The position numbers and the translations under genes are program-made. This document shows, in pieces, positions 29,059 to 37,783 of a DNA stretch of 64,000 bases. The stretch covers positions 2,722,001 to 2,786,000 of the forward strand of contig NZ_CP060725.1 of NCBI RefSeq assembly GCF_003797775.2. The letters run 5' to 3'. The stretch comes from Sphingopyxis sp. OPL5 (GTDB lineage: Bacteria > Pseudomonadota > Alphaproteobacteria > Sphingomonadales > Sphingomonadaceae). The number at the start of each line of letters is the position of its first letter. Position 1 is the first letter of the stretch. The notes under the pieces are model-generated. The model ran no database searches. It saw only the letters and a program-made list of their open reading frames with translations, and was not told the origin of the DNA.

Positions 29059-29439
29059 ATGTCTGCCAGCCGCACCAAATTCTACCTCGACAAGCAGAAC
29101 GCCAAATGGAGCGGTGTGTGTTCGGGGATCGCCGACTACAGCGGGGTCGATGTGCTCTGGGTCCGCGTCGGTGCCGTCCTCCTCACCCTGATGGGCGGCT
29201 TCCCCTGGACGCTGATCGCCTACTGGATGGTCGCCTGGATGGGCACGCCGAAACCCTTCGCGCTCTATGGCTCGAACGAGGAAGCGAAGTTCTGGCAGGG
29301 CGTGCGCTCGAACCCGACCGCGTCGACCCGCGACATCCGCTCGCGCTTCCGCGACATCGATCGCCGGCTCGCCGACATCGAACTCTACTACACCAGCCAC
29401 AACCGTCGGCTCGCCGACGAGATCGACAGCCTGCGCTGA
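29059..29439 (+). CDS. pspC: Phage shock protein C
   Basis: 126 aa. PspC domain: KWSGVCSGIADYSGVDVLWVR followed by a membrane helix (VGAVLLTLMGGFPWTLIAYWMVAW). The C-terminal cytoplasmic part RRLADIELYYTSHNRRLADE ends in EIDSLR, the same ending found in the paralogue array downstream. It starts one base after the pspB stop (TGAGATG), so the two are coupled. Confidence 0.93.
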   Translation: MSASRTKFYLDKQNAKWSGVCSGIADYSGVDVLWVRVGAVLLTLMGGFPWTLIAYWMVAWMGTPKPFALYGSNEEAKFWQGVRSNPTASTRDIRSRFRDIDRRLADIELYYTSHNRRLADEIDSLR

Positions 29440-29469
29440 GCGCGATTGTCGGCAACAGGGAGAAGACAG

Positions 29470-29769
29470 ATGAATTTCGGTGGTACCGGTTTCGTCCTCG
29501 CCATCATCGCCTTGTCGATCGGCGGCTGGATGTTCACCACCTGGACCCGCGCCAAGCACGGCTATCCGGTTGAAAATGAATGGGGTGGCACGGTTCATCG
29601 AACCGACCCCGACGCTGATCGAAAAATCGCGCTGCTCGAAGGCGACAATGCCAAGCTCGCCGAGAAGATCGTCCGGCTCGAAGACCGGATCTCGGTCCTC
29701 GAACGGATCGCAACCGAAACCAATGGTCAGTCGGCGCAACTCGCCGATCAGATCGACCGGCTGCGCTGA
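29470..29769 (+). CDS. PspB-like small membrane/coiled-coil protein, array member 1
   Basis: 99 aa. One membrane helix (GFVLAIIALSIGGWMFTTW, about residues 7-25), then RAKHGYPVENEWGG, then a coiled coil with LEDRISVLERIATET and ending LADQIDRLR. Sister of the next gene: both read GGWxFTTWxRxKxGYPxENxWG after the helix, so a tandem duplication is likely. Probably an inner-membrane protein with a cytoplasmic coiled coil that could pair with PspA, PspB or PspC. Confidence 0.85.
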   Translation: MNFGGTGFVLAIIALSIGGWMFTTWTRAKHGYPVENEWGGTVHRTDPDADRKIALLEGDNAKLAEKIVRLEDRISVLERIATETNGQSAQLADQIDRLR

Positions 29770-29780
29770 GGGGAAAAATC

Positions 29781-30098
29781 ATGAATCTCGATGTACTCAA
29801 CGCCATCGCCCCCGTCGCCGCCATCATCGGCATCACGACGGTCGGCGGCTGGGTCTTCACCACCTGGCTCCGCGTCAAGAACGGGTATCCGCTCGAGAAT
29901 AGCTGGGGCAAGGCGGTCTATCCCAAGACCGGCGACGAGGCGATGGAACGCATCAAACTGGTCAGCCAGGAAAATGCCCAACTCCGCGCCGAACTGGGTT
30001 CGGTCAAGGACCGGCTCGCGGTGATCGAGCGCATCGTCACCGACGAGAGCGGCCGGCTGGCGAGCGAGATCGAGGCGCTGCGGCGCCCCGCGAATTGA
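29781..30098 (+). CDS. PspB-like small membrane/coiled-coil protein, array member 2
   Basis: 105 aa. Membrane helix (VAAIIGITTVGGWVFTTW), then RVKNGYPLENSWGKAVYP, then a coiled coil with VKDRLAVIERIVTDE and ending LASEIEALRRPAN. 11 bases after member 1. The close match to member 1 on both sides of the helix points to a fairly recent duplication. Confidence 0.85.
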   Translation: MNLDVLNAIAPVAAIIGITTVGGWVFTTWLRVKNGYPLENSWGKAVYPKTGDEAMERIKLVSQENAQLRAELGSVKDRLAVIERIVTDESGRLASEIEALRRPAN

Positions 30099-30109
30099 GG
30101 AGTTGAACG

Positions 30110-30382
30110 ATGAGCGGCGGATTTGTCCTGGGTTTCTTCTTCATCGTCGTCGGGCTGCCGGTGATCTTCGGGATCGGTTTTGCCGCCTATGAGCGCCACC
30201 TGAAGTTCAAGGAACGCCAGCTCCAGGCGATCACCAGCGAGACGGCTGAAAAGGCGGCGCAATATGCCGCGCACACCGAACGGCTGGAACAGCGGGTTCG
30301 CGTCCTCGAGCGCATCGTCACCGACAAGGGCGTCGATGTCTCGGACGAAATCGAAAAGCTGCGCGACGCGCCGCTCAACTAA
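30110..30382 (+). CDS. PspB-like small membrane/coiled-coil protein, array member 3
   Basis: 90 aa. Membrane helix (GFVLGFFFIVVGLPVIFGIGFA in part), then YERHLKFKERQLQAITSETA, then LEQRVRVLERIVTDK and ending VSDEIEKLRD. 11 bases after member 2. The linker differs from members 1 and 2, but the coiled-coil motif is the same. Confidence 0.85.
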   Translation: MSGGFVLGFFFIVVGLPVIFGIGFAAYERHLKFKERQLQAITSETAEKAAQYAAHTERLEQRVRVLERIVTDKGVDVSDEIEKLRDAPLN

Positions 30383-30405
30383 AAAATATTCGAAAGGATC
30401 CCCCC

Positions 30406-30678
30406 ATGAACCCCTTTGAAATGGTTATCGGCATCGTCCTCATCGTGACGATCGGCAGCATCATTCGCGCCAAGCACGGCATCCGCCGCGACAACCGGGG
30501 CAATGAATATTTCGTCGGCGCGCCCGCCAAGGACGATGCCGAGACCAAGGCGCTGCAGGCCGAGATTCGCACCCTCAAGGACCGCATCCAGGTGCTCGAA
30601 CGCATCGCCACCGACAACAATCGCGCCGCCACCCTCGACGAGGAAATCGAACGGCTGCGCGACCGCTCGCAAATCTGA
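30406..30678 (+). CDS. PspB-like small membrane/coiled-coil protein, array member 4
   Basis: 90 aa. Membrane helix (MVIGIVLIVTIGSIIRA), then KHGIRRDNRGNEYFVGAP, then LKDRIQVLERIATDN and ending LDEEIERLRD. The AKHG after the helix resembles member 1. 23 bases after member 3. Confidence 0.85.
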   Translation: MNPFEMVIGIVLIVTIGSIIRAKHGIRRDNRGNEYFVGAPAKDDAETKALQAEIRTLKDRIQVLERIATDNNRAATLDEEIERLRDRSQI

Positions 30679-30716
30679 TCGCCAGAACACCGATCGCCGA
30701 TAAAGGAGCCAAGCTC

Positions 30717-30962
30717 ATGGCCTTCATCACCCCCGACCTCACCGCTGCGGCGGTTGCGCTCACCGCCCTGACCATCGTCAGCATCGTGGCGCTGCGCGGC
30801 TGGCGCGACTGGATCCAGCTCAAGCGCGAGGAACTCGCCGCCGGCCACGCTCCGATGGCGCAGGACGCGCATGTCCCGCACGCCGGATCGCGGATCGAGA
30901 TCGCCGACCTCAAGGAACGGCTGCGCAAATTGGAAGCGATCGCCGCGGGCGTGGATCTCTAA
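30717..30962 (+). CDS. PspB-like small membrane/coiled-coil protein, array member 5
   Basis: 81 aa. Membrane helix (AAAVALTALTIVSIVALRGW in part), then DWIQLKREELAAGHAPMAQD, then the shortened motif LKERLRKLEAIAAGVDL. The most diverged member: the ERI core is EAI and the EIxxLR end is lost. An AAAGGAG site lies upstream. Last gene of the apparent psp operon. Confidence 0.8.
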   Translation: MAFITPDLTAAAVALTALTIVSIVALRGWRDWIQLKREELAAGHAPMAQDAHVPHAGSRIEIADLKERLRKLEAIAAGVDL

Positions 30963-30966
30963 CGAT

Positions 30967-31070
30967 CCGTCGCCCCCGCGAAGGGTGCCGGGAGTCACGT
31001 GCCTCCCGACACGGCCGGTGGAGAGGTAGCGCAAGCCCGATTGCGGCCCCCGCCTTCGCGGGGGCGACGG
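30967..31070. repeat. Inverted pair of REP-like arms (family B)
   Basis: CCGTCGCCCCCGCGAAGG at 30967-30984 is a perfect inverted copy of CCTTCGCGGGGGCGACGG at 31053-31070. A smaller hairpin (GGGAG/CTCCC) lies between. It separates the psp array from sufE and may end the psp transcript. Confidence 0.75.
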
Positions 31071-31115
31071 GAAGCACCCTTCCCAGACCTCCCCAAATCT
31101 GTCAGGGCCGCCGCC

Positions 31116-31526
31116 ATGCGCAGCCTCGACGATATTTTCGAAGAATATGACTTTCTCGACGGCGACGATCGCTATCGCCTGCTGATCGACCTCGGCCGCA
31201 CCCTCGAGGCGATGCCCGATGCGCTCAAGACCGACGCCACGCTGGTGCGCGGCTGCTCGGCAAGCGTCTGGGTCTACCCCGTGCCCTCTGACGACGGCCG
31301 CCTCCACTTCCTTGCCGACAGCAATGCCGCGATCACCAAGGGTATCGTCGCGCTTGTCCTTGCCGCGGTGCAGGACCGGCCGGCGAGCGAGGTCGCCGCG
31401 ATGGACGTCACCGCCGCGCTCGCCCCCTTCGACCTGACGCGCCAGCTGTCGTCGAACCGCACCCAGGGCGTCCCCAACATGATCGCGCTCGTCCAGGACA
31501 CCGCCCGCCGCCTCGCCGGCGCCTGA
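31116..31526 (+). CDS. sufE: SufE-family sulfur acceptor
   Basis: 136 aa. The catalytic Cys is residue 47 in LVRGCSASVWV, followed by FLADSNAAITKGIVALVL and the C-terminal SSNRTQGVPNMIAL. SufE takes persulfide sulfur from the desulfurase SufS for Fe-S cluster assembly. No suf operon is adjacent, which is common for this gene in sphingomonads. The ATG at 31116 matches the family start (MRSLDDIFEEY). Confidence 0.93.
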   Translation: MRSLDDIFEEYDFLDGDDRYRLLIDLGRTLEAMPDALKTDATLVRGCSASVWVYPVPSDDGRLHFLADSNAAITKGIVALVLAAVQDRPASEVAAMDVTAALAPFDLTRQLSSNRTQGVPNMIALVQDTARRLAGA

Positions 31527-31561
31527 GCGAGCCGTAGCGGGCGAGGGCGGACCTATCCGAC

Positions 31562-31650
31562 CCGTTCCCCGGCGAAGGCCGGGGTCCAGGGCGTGATAAT
31601 GCAACGCCGCCTTTCCACCGCTCTGGGCCCCGGCCTTCGCCGGGGAACGG
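31562..31650. repeat. REP-like palindrome pair (family B)
   Basis: CCGTTCCCCGGCGAAGGCCG... at 31563-31590 is the inverted copy of the arm at 31623-31650. Each arm folds alone (CCCCGGC-GAAG-GCCGGGG). It lies between the convergent ends of sufE and the Oar-like receptor gene. Confidence 0.78.
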
Positions 31651-31690
31651 AAATGGCCGATCGGCCTCTCCCCACCGCAAAGCACCCAAA

Positions 31691-31722
31691 GAAAAGGGCG
31701 CGGGAGTTTCCTCCCGCGCCCC
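31691..31722 (-). terminator. Rho-independent terminator of the Oar-like receptor gene
   Basis: Minus strand: GGGCGCGGGAG-GAAA-CTCCCGCGCCC then TTTTCTTT. Perfect 11-bp stem, 4-base loop and T-tract, 26 bases after the stop. The other strand is followed by ATCTTTTCCCCTTTT, so it may work both ways and also end sufE. Confidence 0.88.
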
Positions 31723-31747
31723 GATCTTTTCCCCTTTTGTCGTACGA

Positions 31748-34700
31748 TTAGAATTCGTACGACACGCCAACCTTCAGGCGCCACACCGACGACGACACGT
31801 TGATGCCGTTGTCGGCCGCGAAATCCGCCGCCCCGTTGGCGCCGGTGATAACGTAACGGCCCTGCGAGTCGATGCTGCTGACCGTGGCGATGTCCTGCAG
31901 ACCCGAGAAGTTCCGGCGATGCTGGACGTTCCAGCCGTTGTCGAGGAAGTTCAGGAAGTTGTCCATCGTGGCGTAGAGCTTCAGCTTGTCGTTCTTGCCG
32001 AACAGGCGACCCGGACCGGGGATTTCCTGCGAGAAGGACAGGTCCATGTCGAAATACCAGTCGTTCGAACAAGTGTTCCGCGAGATCGTCTTGCCGAGAT
32101 ACTTCTTCGCGCAGCCGAGCCCGCTCGCAAGGTCGACCAGTTCCTGAACCGCCGAGTTGCGCGATCCGCTGACATAGGCTCCGGTCGGGCTGCTGACCTG
32201 CGGCGCGATGTTCGGATCGTTGATCCCCGTCGGCAGATAGATCAGCGAGTTGTTAGAACCCGAGTCCGCGTCGTTGAACAGACCGCTGCCGCCGAAGGTC
32301 AGGCTGTACGGACGGCCCGAACGCGCAACGAAGCTGATCGCGAAGCGCGTCGACAGATCGTCGAAGAATTCTTCGCGGAACGCGAGGCGCGTCGAGATAT
32401 TGTGCTTGCTGTTGAAAAAGCCACGCGATGCGGCGGGGTTCTGGCGGTCGAACGCGGCGGTCAGGTCATAGTTCGACCCGGCCGTCGAGTTGTACATGTT
32501 CCGCCGATCCTGCGAGTCGGTGTAGCTGTAGCCGAAGTTGAAATCGACACTGCCGTTCTCGGTGAACAGCCCGCCGTCGAAGGTCTTCTGCAGGATGAAC
32601 GACGCGATATGGCTGCGGAAACTGCCCGCGTTGGTCAGCATCAGTTCGTCGTCGCGGCTGGTGTTGAAGCAGACTGCGTTGACGTTCTGATATACGGGGC
32701 CCGGGTTCAGGCCAACGAGCTTCGCGGTACAGCCCGCGACGTTCGGGTCAATCGCGCGATAGAGCGGGCGACCGTCGATCGTGTAGCCGTTGATACCGAG
32801 CGCCGGGTTAACCGTCTGCGACAGGTCGACGATGGTGAACGGATTGCGATACTTGCTGTAGATATAGTCGAGCGTCAGGTTCCAGCCGCTGAAGAAGCCC
32901 GAGGGGGCAAGGTTCAGTTCCGACGTGAAGCCGATGTTGGCGCGCAGCACCGTCGGCATCTTGATGTTCGGGTTGATCGACTGGGTGTCGCCCAGACCGC
33001 GCGCGGCGCTTGCCGAGGCCGACGACTGGAAGCAGGTCGGGACGCCGGTGAACTGGCCGTTGACGACCACGTCGAGCTGCTGGCCCGGCGCGAGGCCGCA
33101 CGCCGTATCGGCCGTCGTGCCGGTCGCGAAGCCGCGGCCATCGTTCTGGAAGGCGTTGCCGAACCAAACGACCGGGTCGCCGCCCGAGAAGATGCCGACG
33201 CCGCCGGTCAGCTTCGGCCGGCCGAACACCGCGAAATCGTCGAAGTCATAGGTCAGCGCGAGGCGCGGCATGATTACCGGCGGCAGGTTGCTGAAGCTGG
33301 TGTTGTTGGGGATGCCGTACCGCTGCTGGAACACGGGGTTCAGCGCCGGGCGGCCGCCGTCGTACCAGTCCATGCGCACGCCGAGCACGGCGTTGAGCTG
33401 GCTGCTGATCTCCCATTCGTCCTGCGCGAAGATCGAATAGTTGCTGCGCGTGAACTGGGCGGCGGCGTCGTTGACGTCGCCGGTGGCCGAGAAGTTGCCG
33501 AACGCCCCGAAGGTACAGCCGTTGACCACGTTGACCGGGGTGGTCGAGGTCGTTGCGGTCGTGCAGAGCGGGTTTGCGCCGGCAGGGCGGACGCCCGGCG
33601 AGAGCAGGCCTGCACGCAGGTCGTCGATGTTGCGGAACACCAGCGTGCCCGTCGCATTCTGGACGAACAGGTTGAACAGGTCGGCGCGGTTGAGTTCGGC
33701 CCCGACCTTCAGCGTGTGCGCGCCGGTCACCAGCTTCGCAACGGCGCGATACTGGTCGATGTTGGTGCGCAGGTCGTTCGCCGAACGCGAGTTGCCGGGT
33801 CCGGCAAGAATGGTGCCATCGGTGCCGGTGGCATTGTCGATGCCGACGATGATGCGCGGGATCGGGCTGCCCGATTGGGCTTCGCCGCCGCCGACCGGAT
33901 CCTGGCGATCACGGACTTCCGAGCGCGAATAGCGCAGTTCGGTCGAGAATTCGTCGGTCCACTGCGAATAGAGGCGTCCCGAATAATAGTTCGACTTGGT
34001 ACCGCTGGTATAGAAGGTGTTCAGGCCGATCGCCTGCGGCGACGAGCCGGTGAACAGGTCGTCGGGGCGGGTCGAGCCTTCCTCGAGGCGCTGATAGGTC
34101 AGCTCGAGACGATGGTTGTCGTTGATCTGCCAGTCGAGGCGACCGAAATAGCGATCGTTCTTGTACGGGCGGTTGGTGACCAGCGGGCCGGTCTCGATGC
34201 CATAGACGTCGCTGAGGACATCCGAGATGGCGTTGAACTGATCGAGCGAGATGCCGGTCTGCGGATTGGCGTAGCCCGCGCCGGTCGGACCATCGTCCTG
34301 CGACTGGCCGGCTTCCTGATGCTCATAGGCGCCGAAGAAGAACAGGCGATCCTTGATGATCGGGCCGCCGAGCCAGGCGCCCCAGCGCTTCTCGGGCTTG
34401 ACCGGTGCAACCTTGGGGATGCCGGGCAGTGAATCGCCACGCATGCCGTTGTCGGAATATTCGAAGAAGCCGCCGAATTTATAGTCGTTGGTACCCGACT
34501 TGGTGACGACGTTGATCGCGCAGCCGGTGAACTGGCCGTAATCGACGTCGAACGGGGCGAACTGGACCTGCGTTTCGCGAACCGCGTCATAGGGGATCGG
34601 GGTCGACGAACGCGACGAGAAGCCGGTGTCGTTCAGGCCGTAGATGTCGCCCTGGCTGATGCCGTCGACGGTGAAGGCGTTGCCGCGGTCGTTGCCACCG

Positions 34701-35245
34701 AGGCACGAGACGCGATCCTGGCCCGAGCCGCCGTCATCGCGGTCGAGGCTGACGCGCGGATCGAGGCGGATGATGTCGCGGATGTCGCGGTTGAACGACG
34801 GCGCGCTTTGCAGGACTTCGGTGGTGAAGCTGGTGCCCGGGCCGACCGCGAGTTGGGTCACGCGGACGCGGGTGCCGGTGACGACGATCTCGCCGCCGCC
34901 CGATGCCAGCTGGAACCGAAGGTCGGTGTTGCCCTGCAGGGTGGTATAGATTTCGCTCAGCGACTGGCCTTCAAAGCCATCGGCATTGGCCGAAACCGAG
35001 TAAGGTCCGCCGGTGACGAGGCCGCTTGCGGTGAAGCGGCCGTCCGAACCGGCGACGATGGTGCGCGCGGCGCCGGTGCGGGTGTCGGTGATGACGACCG
35101 TCGCGCCGCTGACCGGCGCGCCGTTGTCGTCGCTGACCTGGCCCTGGATGCCGGTCGTGATCTGCTGCGCCTGCGCAGGCGCGGCGACGACGGTCGCCAC
35201 GCTCATAGCCATCAGGCTAGCGGCGATCGAATAACGAAGTTTCAT
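31748..35245 (-). CDS. Oar-like TonB-dependent receptor with N-terminal carboxypeptidase-regulatory domain
   Basis: 1165 aa. Signal peptide ends APAQAQ (residue about 27). Residues 28-115 form a CarboxypepD_reg-like beta domain (GIQGQVSDDNGAPVSGATVV). A plug domain follows (EIVVTGTRVRVTQLAVG; FDVDYGQFTGCAINVVTKSG) and a very large barrel ending SSVWRLKVGVSYEF with the terminal aromatic typical of outer-membrane proteins. This type (Oar, OmpA-related) is frequent in sphingomonads and Caulobacterales; the substrate is unknown, perhaps peptides or sugars. Monocistronic. Confidence 0.93.
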   Translation of the reverse strand: MKLRYSIAASLMAMSVATVVAAPAQAQQITTGIQGQVSDDNGAPVSGATVVITDTRTGAARTIVAGSDGRFTASGLVTGGPYSVSANADGFEGQSLSEIYTTLQGNTDLRFQLASGGGEIVVTGTRVRVTQLAVGPGTSFTTEVLQSAPSFNRDIRDIIRLDPRVSLDRDDGGSGQDRVSCLGGNDRGNAFTVDGISQGDIYGLNDTGFSSRSSTPIPYDAVRETQVQFAPFDVDYGQFTGCAINVVTKSGTNDYKFGGFFEYSDNGMRGDSLPGIPKVAPVKPEKRWGAWLGGPIIKDRLFFFGAYEHQEAGQSQDDGPTGAGYANPQTGISLDQFNAISDVLSDVYGIETGPLVTNRPYKNDRYFGRLDWQINDNHRLELTYQRLEEGSTRPDDLFTGSSPQAIGLNTFYTSGTKSNYYSGRLYSQWTDEFSTELRYSRSEVRDRQDPVGGGEAQSGSPIPRIIVGIDNATGTDGTILAGPGNSRSANDLRTNIDQYRAVAKLVTGAHTLKVGAELNRADLFNLFVQNATGTLVFRNIDDLRAGLLSPGVRPAGANPLCTTATTSTTPVNVVNGCTFGAFGNFSATGDVNDAAAQFTRSNYSIFAQDEWEISSQLNAVLGVRMDWYDGGRPALNPVFQQRYGIPNNTSFSNLPPVIMPRLALTYDFDDFAVFGRPKLTGGVGIFSGGDPVVWFGNAFQNDGRGFATGTTADTACGLAPGQQLDVVVNGQFTGVPTCFQSSASASAARGLGDTQSINPNIKMPTVLRANIGFTSELNLAPSGFFSGWNLTLDYIYSKYRNPFTIVDLSQTVNPALGINGYTIDGRPLYRAIDPNVAGCTAKLVGLNPGPVYQNVNAVCFNTSRDDELMLTNAGSFRSHIASFILQKTFDGGLFTENGSVDFNFGYSYTDSQDRRNMYNSTAGSNYDLTAAFDRQNPAASRGFFNSKHNISTRLAFREEFFDDLSTRFAISFVARSGRPYSLTFGGSGLFNDADSGSNNSLIYLPTGINDPNIAPQVSSPTGAYVSGSRNSAVQELVDLASGLGCAKKYLGKTISRNTCSNDWYFDMDLSFSQEIPGPGRLFGKNDKLKLYATMDNFLNFLDNGWNVQHRRNFSGLQDIATVSSIDSQGRYVITGANGAADFAADNGINVSSSVWRLKVGVSYEF

Positions 35246-35336
35246 GAAAGTCCCCTTTGGTGTGCATTCGGCAGGCGCACGATCTTGGGGCGCGCCTCAA
35301 CCTGCGAGCGCCCCTGAAGCCCGCATGTGGCACGAT

Positions 35337-35356
35337 TGTGACAGCAAATGTGACAG
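35337..35356. promoter_or_regulatory. Direct repeat upstream of the Oar-like receptor
   Basis: TGTGACAG-CAAA-TGTGACAG: two identical 8-mers with a 12-base period, about 92-112 bases before the receptor start (on its strand CTGTCACA-TTTG-CTGTCACA). The spacing suits a dimeric or tandem-binding regulator. The surrounding 269-base gap between this gene and clpX shows nothing else convincing. Confidence 0.45.
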
Positions 35357-35484
35357 TGCAAGCCGCGCGCGGCGGGCCGCGGGGCGTGGCAACGAAAAAG
35401 CGCGAATTTGCGTTGCGCCCGCCGACTTATCCACAAGCCGCGGTGCGTTTTTCCGGATGACTGTTGCTGCAATGCAACATCGTC

Positions 35485-35509
35485 GGCGCGCGCCGATCCG
35501 GCGCGCGCC
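35485..35509 (-). terminator. GC-only stem-loop after clpX
   Basis: GGCGCGCGCCG and CGGCGCGCGCC pair over 11 bp with a 3-base loop, starting 6 bases after the clpX stop. There is no T-run, so it may act with Rho or as a 3' stabiliser. Confidence 0.55.
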
Positions 35510-35514
35510 GCGAC

Positions 35515-36783
35515 TCAGGCGGCGTCGCCGGCCTCTTTCGCCTTGTCGGCATAGACGCGCACGGGGTCTTTGCGGCCCTCGACGACATCCTTGTCGACGA
35601 CGATCTCGACCACGTCGGTCAGGTCGGGCAGGTCGAACATCGTGTCGAGCAGGATCGCCTCGACGATCGAGCGCAGCCCGCGCGCGCCGGTCTTGCGTTC
35701 GATCGCCTTTTTGGCGACCGCGACCAGCGCGTCGTCGGTGAAGGTCAGCACGACCTCTTCGAGGTCGAACAGCTTGCGATACTGCTTCACCAGCGCATTC
35801 TTGGGCTCGCCCAAAATCTTGACCAGCGCGTCGATGTCGAGATCCTCGAGCGTCGCGATGACGGGCAGGCGGCCAACAAATTCAGGGATCAGGCCGAATT
35901 TCAGCAGATCCTCGGGTTCGATATTCTTCAGCACTTCGCCCATGCGGCGCTCGTCGGGGCCGGCGACATGCGCGCCGAAACCGATCGACTTGCCCTGCAG
36001 GCGGTCGCCGATGATCTTTTCAAGCCCGCTGAACGCGCCGCCCGCGATGAACAATATGTTCGTCGTGTCGACCTGCAAGAATTCCTGCTGCGGATGCTTG
36101 CGTCCGCCCTGCGGCGGCACCGACGCGGTCGTGCCTTCCATCAGCTTGAGCAGCGCCTGCTGCACGCCTTCGCCCGACACGTCGCGGGTGATCGAGGGAT
36201 TCTCGGCCTTGCGGCTGATCTTGTCGATCTCGTCGATATAGACGATGCCGCGCTGCGCCTTTTCGACATTATAGTCGGACGACTGGAGCAGCTTGAGAAT
36301 GATATTCTCGACATCCTCGCCGACGTAGCCGGCCTCGGTCAGCGTCGTCGCGTCGGCCATGGTGAAGGGCACGTCGAGGAAGCGCGCGAGCGTCTGTGCG
36401 AGCAGGGTCTTGCCGCTGCCGGTCGGACCGACGAGCAGGATATTCGACTTCGCCAGTTCGACCTCGTCGCCGCGGCCCGAGTTGGCGAGGCGCTTGTAGT
36501 GATTGTGCACCGCGACCGACAGCACGCGCTTGGCGGTGTTCTGGCCGATGACATAATTGTCGAGATGCTGACAGATTTCGAGCGGGGTCGGCACCGCGCC
36601 GTCCTTGCGCGCGGCGACACCGCCCTTGATCTCCTCGCGGATGATGTCGTTGCACAGCTCGACGCATTCGTCGCAGATGAAGACGGTCGGCCCGGCGATC
36701 AGCTTGCGCACTTCATGCTGCGATTTGCCGCAGAAGGAGCAATAGAGGGTGCTCTTGCTGTCGGAGCCAGAGAGCTTGGTCAT
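35515..36783 (-). CDS. clpX: ATP-dependent Clp protease ATP-binding subunit ClpX
   Basis: 422 aa, standard. N-terminal zinc-binding domain ([28 protein letters not shown]), AAA+ Walker [18 protein letters not shown], Walker [11 protein letters not shown], and the IGF loop (KSIGFGAH) that docks on ClpP. It unfolds tagged substrates for ClpP. It lies 212 bases downstream of clpP, with its own candidate promoter/operator region. Confidence 0.99.
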   Translation of the reverse strand: MTKLSGSDSKSTLYCSFCGKSQHEVRKLIAGPTVFICDECVELCNDIIREEIKGGVAARKDGAVPTPLEICQHLDNYVIGQNTAKRVLSVAVHNHYKRLANSGRGDEVELAKSNILLVGPTGSGKTLLAQTLARFLDVPFTMADATTLTEAGYVGEDVENIILKLLQSSDYNVEKAQRGIVYIDEIDKISRKAENPSITRDVSGEGVQQALLKLMEGTTASVPPQGGRKHPQQEFLQVDTTNILFIAGGAFSGLEKIIGDRLQGKSIGFGAHVAGPDERRMGEVLKNIEPEDLLKFGLIPEFVGRLPVIATLEDLDIDALVKILGEPKNALVKQYRKLFDLEEVVLTFTDDALVAVAKKAIERKTGARGLRSIVEAILLDTMFDLPDLTDVVEIVVDKDVVEGRKDPVRVYADKAKEAGDAA

Positions 36784-36874
36784 AAAATTCCTTTTGGGGT
36801 CGTGCGAAACGCCGCAAAACCCATGCTGGCGCCGCCCCCGCTGGAGGCGCCGCCGATCATCCTAGCCCCCGCCA

Positions 36875-36917
36875 ACCCAATTACAATATGGCAATTGGGT
36901 GACATTGGCACAATGTC
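36875..36917. promoter_or_regulatory. Two adjacent palindromes upstream of clpX
   Basis: ACCCAATT-n10-AATTGGGT (36875-36900) abuts GACATT-GGCAC-AATGTC (36901-36917). Both are perfect dyads. On the minus strand TTGTGC (36914-36909), 17 bases, CATATT (36891-36886) could be a sigma-70 promoter overlapping them, about 100 bases before clpX. Likely an operator region; no regulator is proposed. Confidence 0.5.
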
Positions 36918-36995
36918 CCGGCTAGCGACTGGCGGCGAACGGGGCGTCAAGAAACGCGGTTACCACGTCCTTGCCGCCCGTTCGCCTGTGTCATT

Positions 36996-37646
36996 TCAGG
37001 GCGTCGGCCCTTCGCTCACTTCCTTGGGCGCGTCGTCGCCCGGGGCGCCGGGACGGCGGTCGAACACCTGGTCGACGAGGCCGAATTCCTTGGCCTCTTC
37101 GGCCTCGAGGAACGTGTCGCGGTCCATCGCCTTTTCAATGTCTTTCAAAGACTTGCCGGTGTACTTCACATACAGGTCGTTCATCCGCTTGCGGATGCGC
37201 AGGATCTCGCGGGCCTGGATCTCGATGTCCGACGCCATGCCGCGGGCCCCGCCCGAAGGCTGGTGGATCATGACGCGGGCGTTGGTCAGCGCGACGCGCA
37301 TGCCGGGTTCGCCCGCAGCGAGCAGAAAGCTCCCCATCGATGCGGCCTGACCGACGCACACGGTGCCGACGCGCGGCCGGATATATTGCATCGTGTCGTG
37401 AATCGCCATGCCCGCCGTGACCACACCGCCCGGCGAGTTGATGTACATATAGATGTCCTTCTTCGGATTTTCCGATTCGAGGAACAACAGCTGGGCGGTG
37501 ATCAGCGAGGCCATCTGATCCTCGACCTCGCCGGTGACGAAGATGATCCGTTCGCGCAGCAGGCGCGAGAAAATGTCGAAGCTGCGTTCGCCGCGGCTCG
37601 TCTGCTCGACGACGACGGGAACCAGGGCGGCGAGCGGGTCGATCAT
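36996..37646 (-). CDS. clpP: ATP-dependent Clp protease proteolytic subunit ClpP
   Basis: 216 aa. Catalytic Ser103 ([12 protein letters not shown]), His128 (VMIHQPSGG) and an Asp near residue 177; oxyanion-loop YINSPGGVV. It forms the barrel protease that works with ClpX. The acidic tail ([13 protein letters not shown]) is longer than in E. coli but normal for alphaproteobacteria. Confidence 0.99.
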   Translation of the reverse strand: MIDPLAALVPVVVEQTSRGERSFDIFSRLLRERIIFVTGEVEDQMASLITAQLLFLESENPKKDIYMYINSPGGVVTAGMAIHDTMQYIRPRVGTVCVGQAASMGSFLLAAGEPGMRVALTNARVMIHQPSGGARGMASDIEIQAREILRIRKRMNDLYVKYTGKSLKDIEKAMDRDTFLEAEEAKEFGLVDQVFDRRPGAPGDDAPKEVSEGPTP

Positions 37647-37783
37647 GGAAAATTCGTCCTTCGTTATTCGGGATGCCGCGTCAGGAATCGACGGGCTGGC
37701 CCCTCCGCTGCCTTACATCGGCGCCAAGCAGGACGGTTTCAAGGGGGCAAAAGGGGCGGACATCGTGCCGCCCCGGATCGCAA

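Noticed and set aside
31919..34432. Open frame of 837 codons on the plus strand opposite the Oar-like receptor
   Set aside because: Antisense to a well-supported receptor; low-complexity Val/Arg/Glu composition and no motif.
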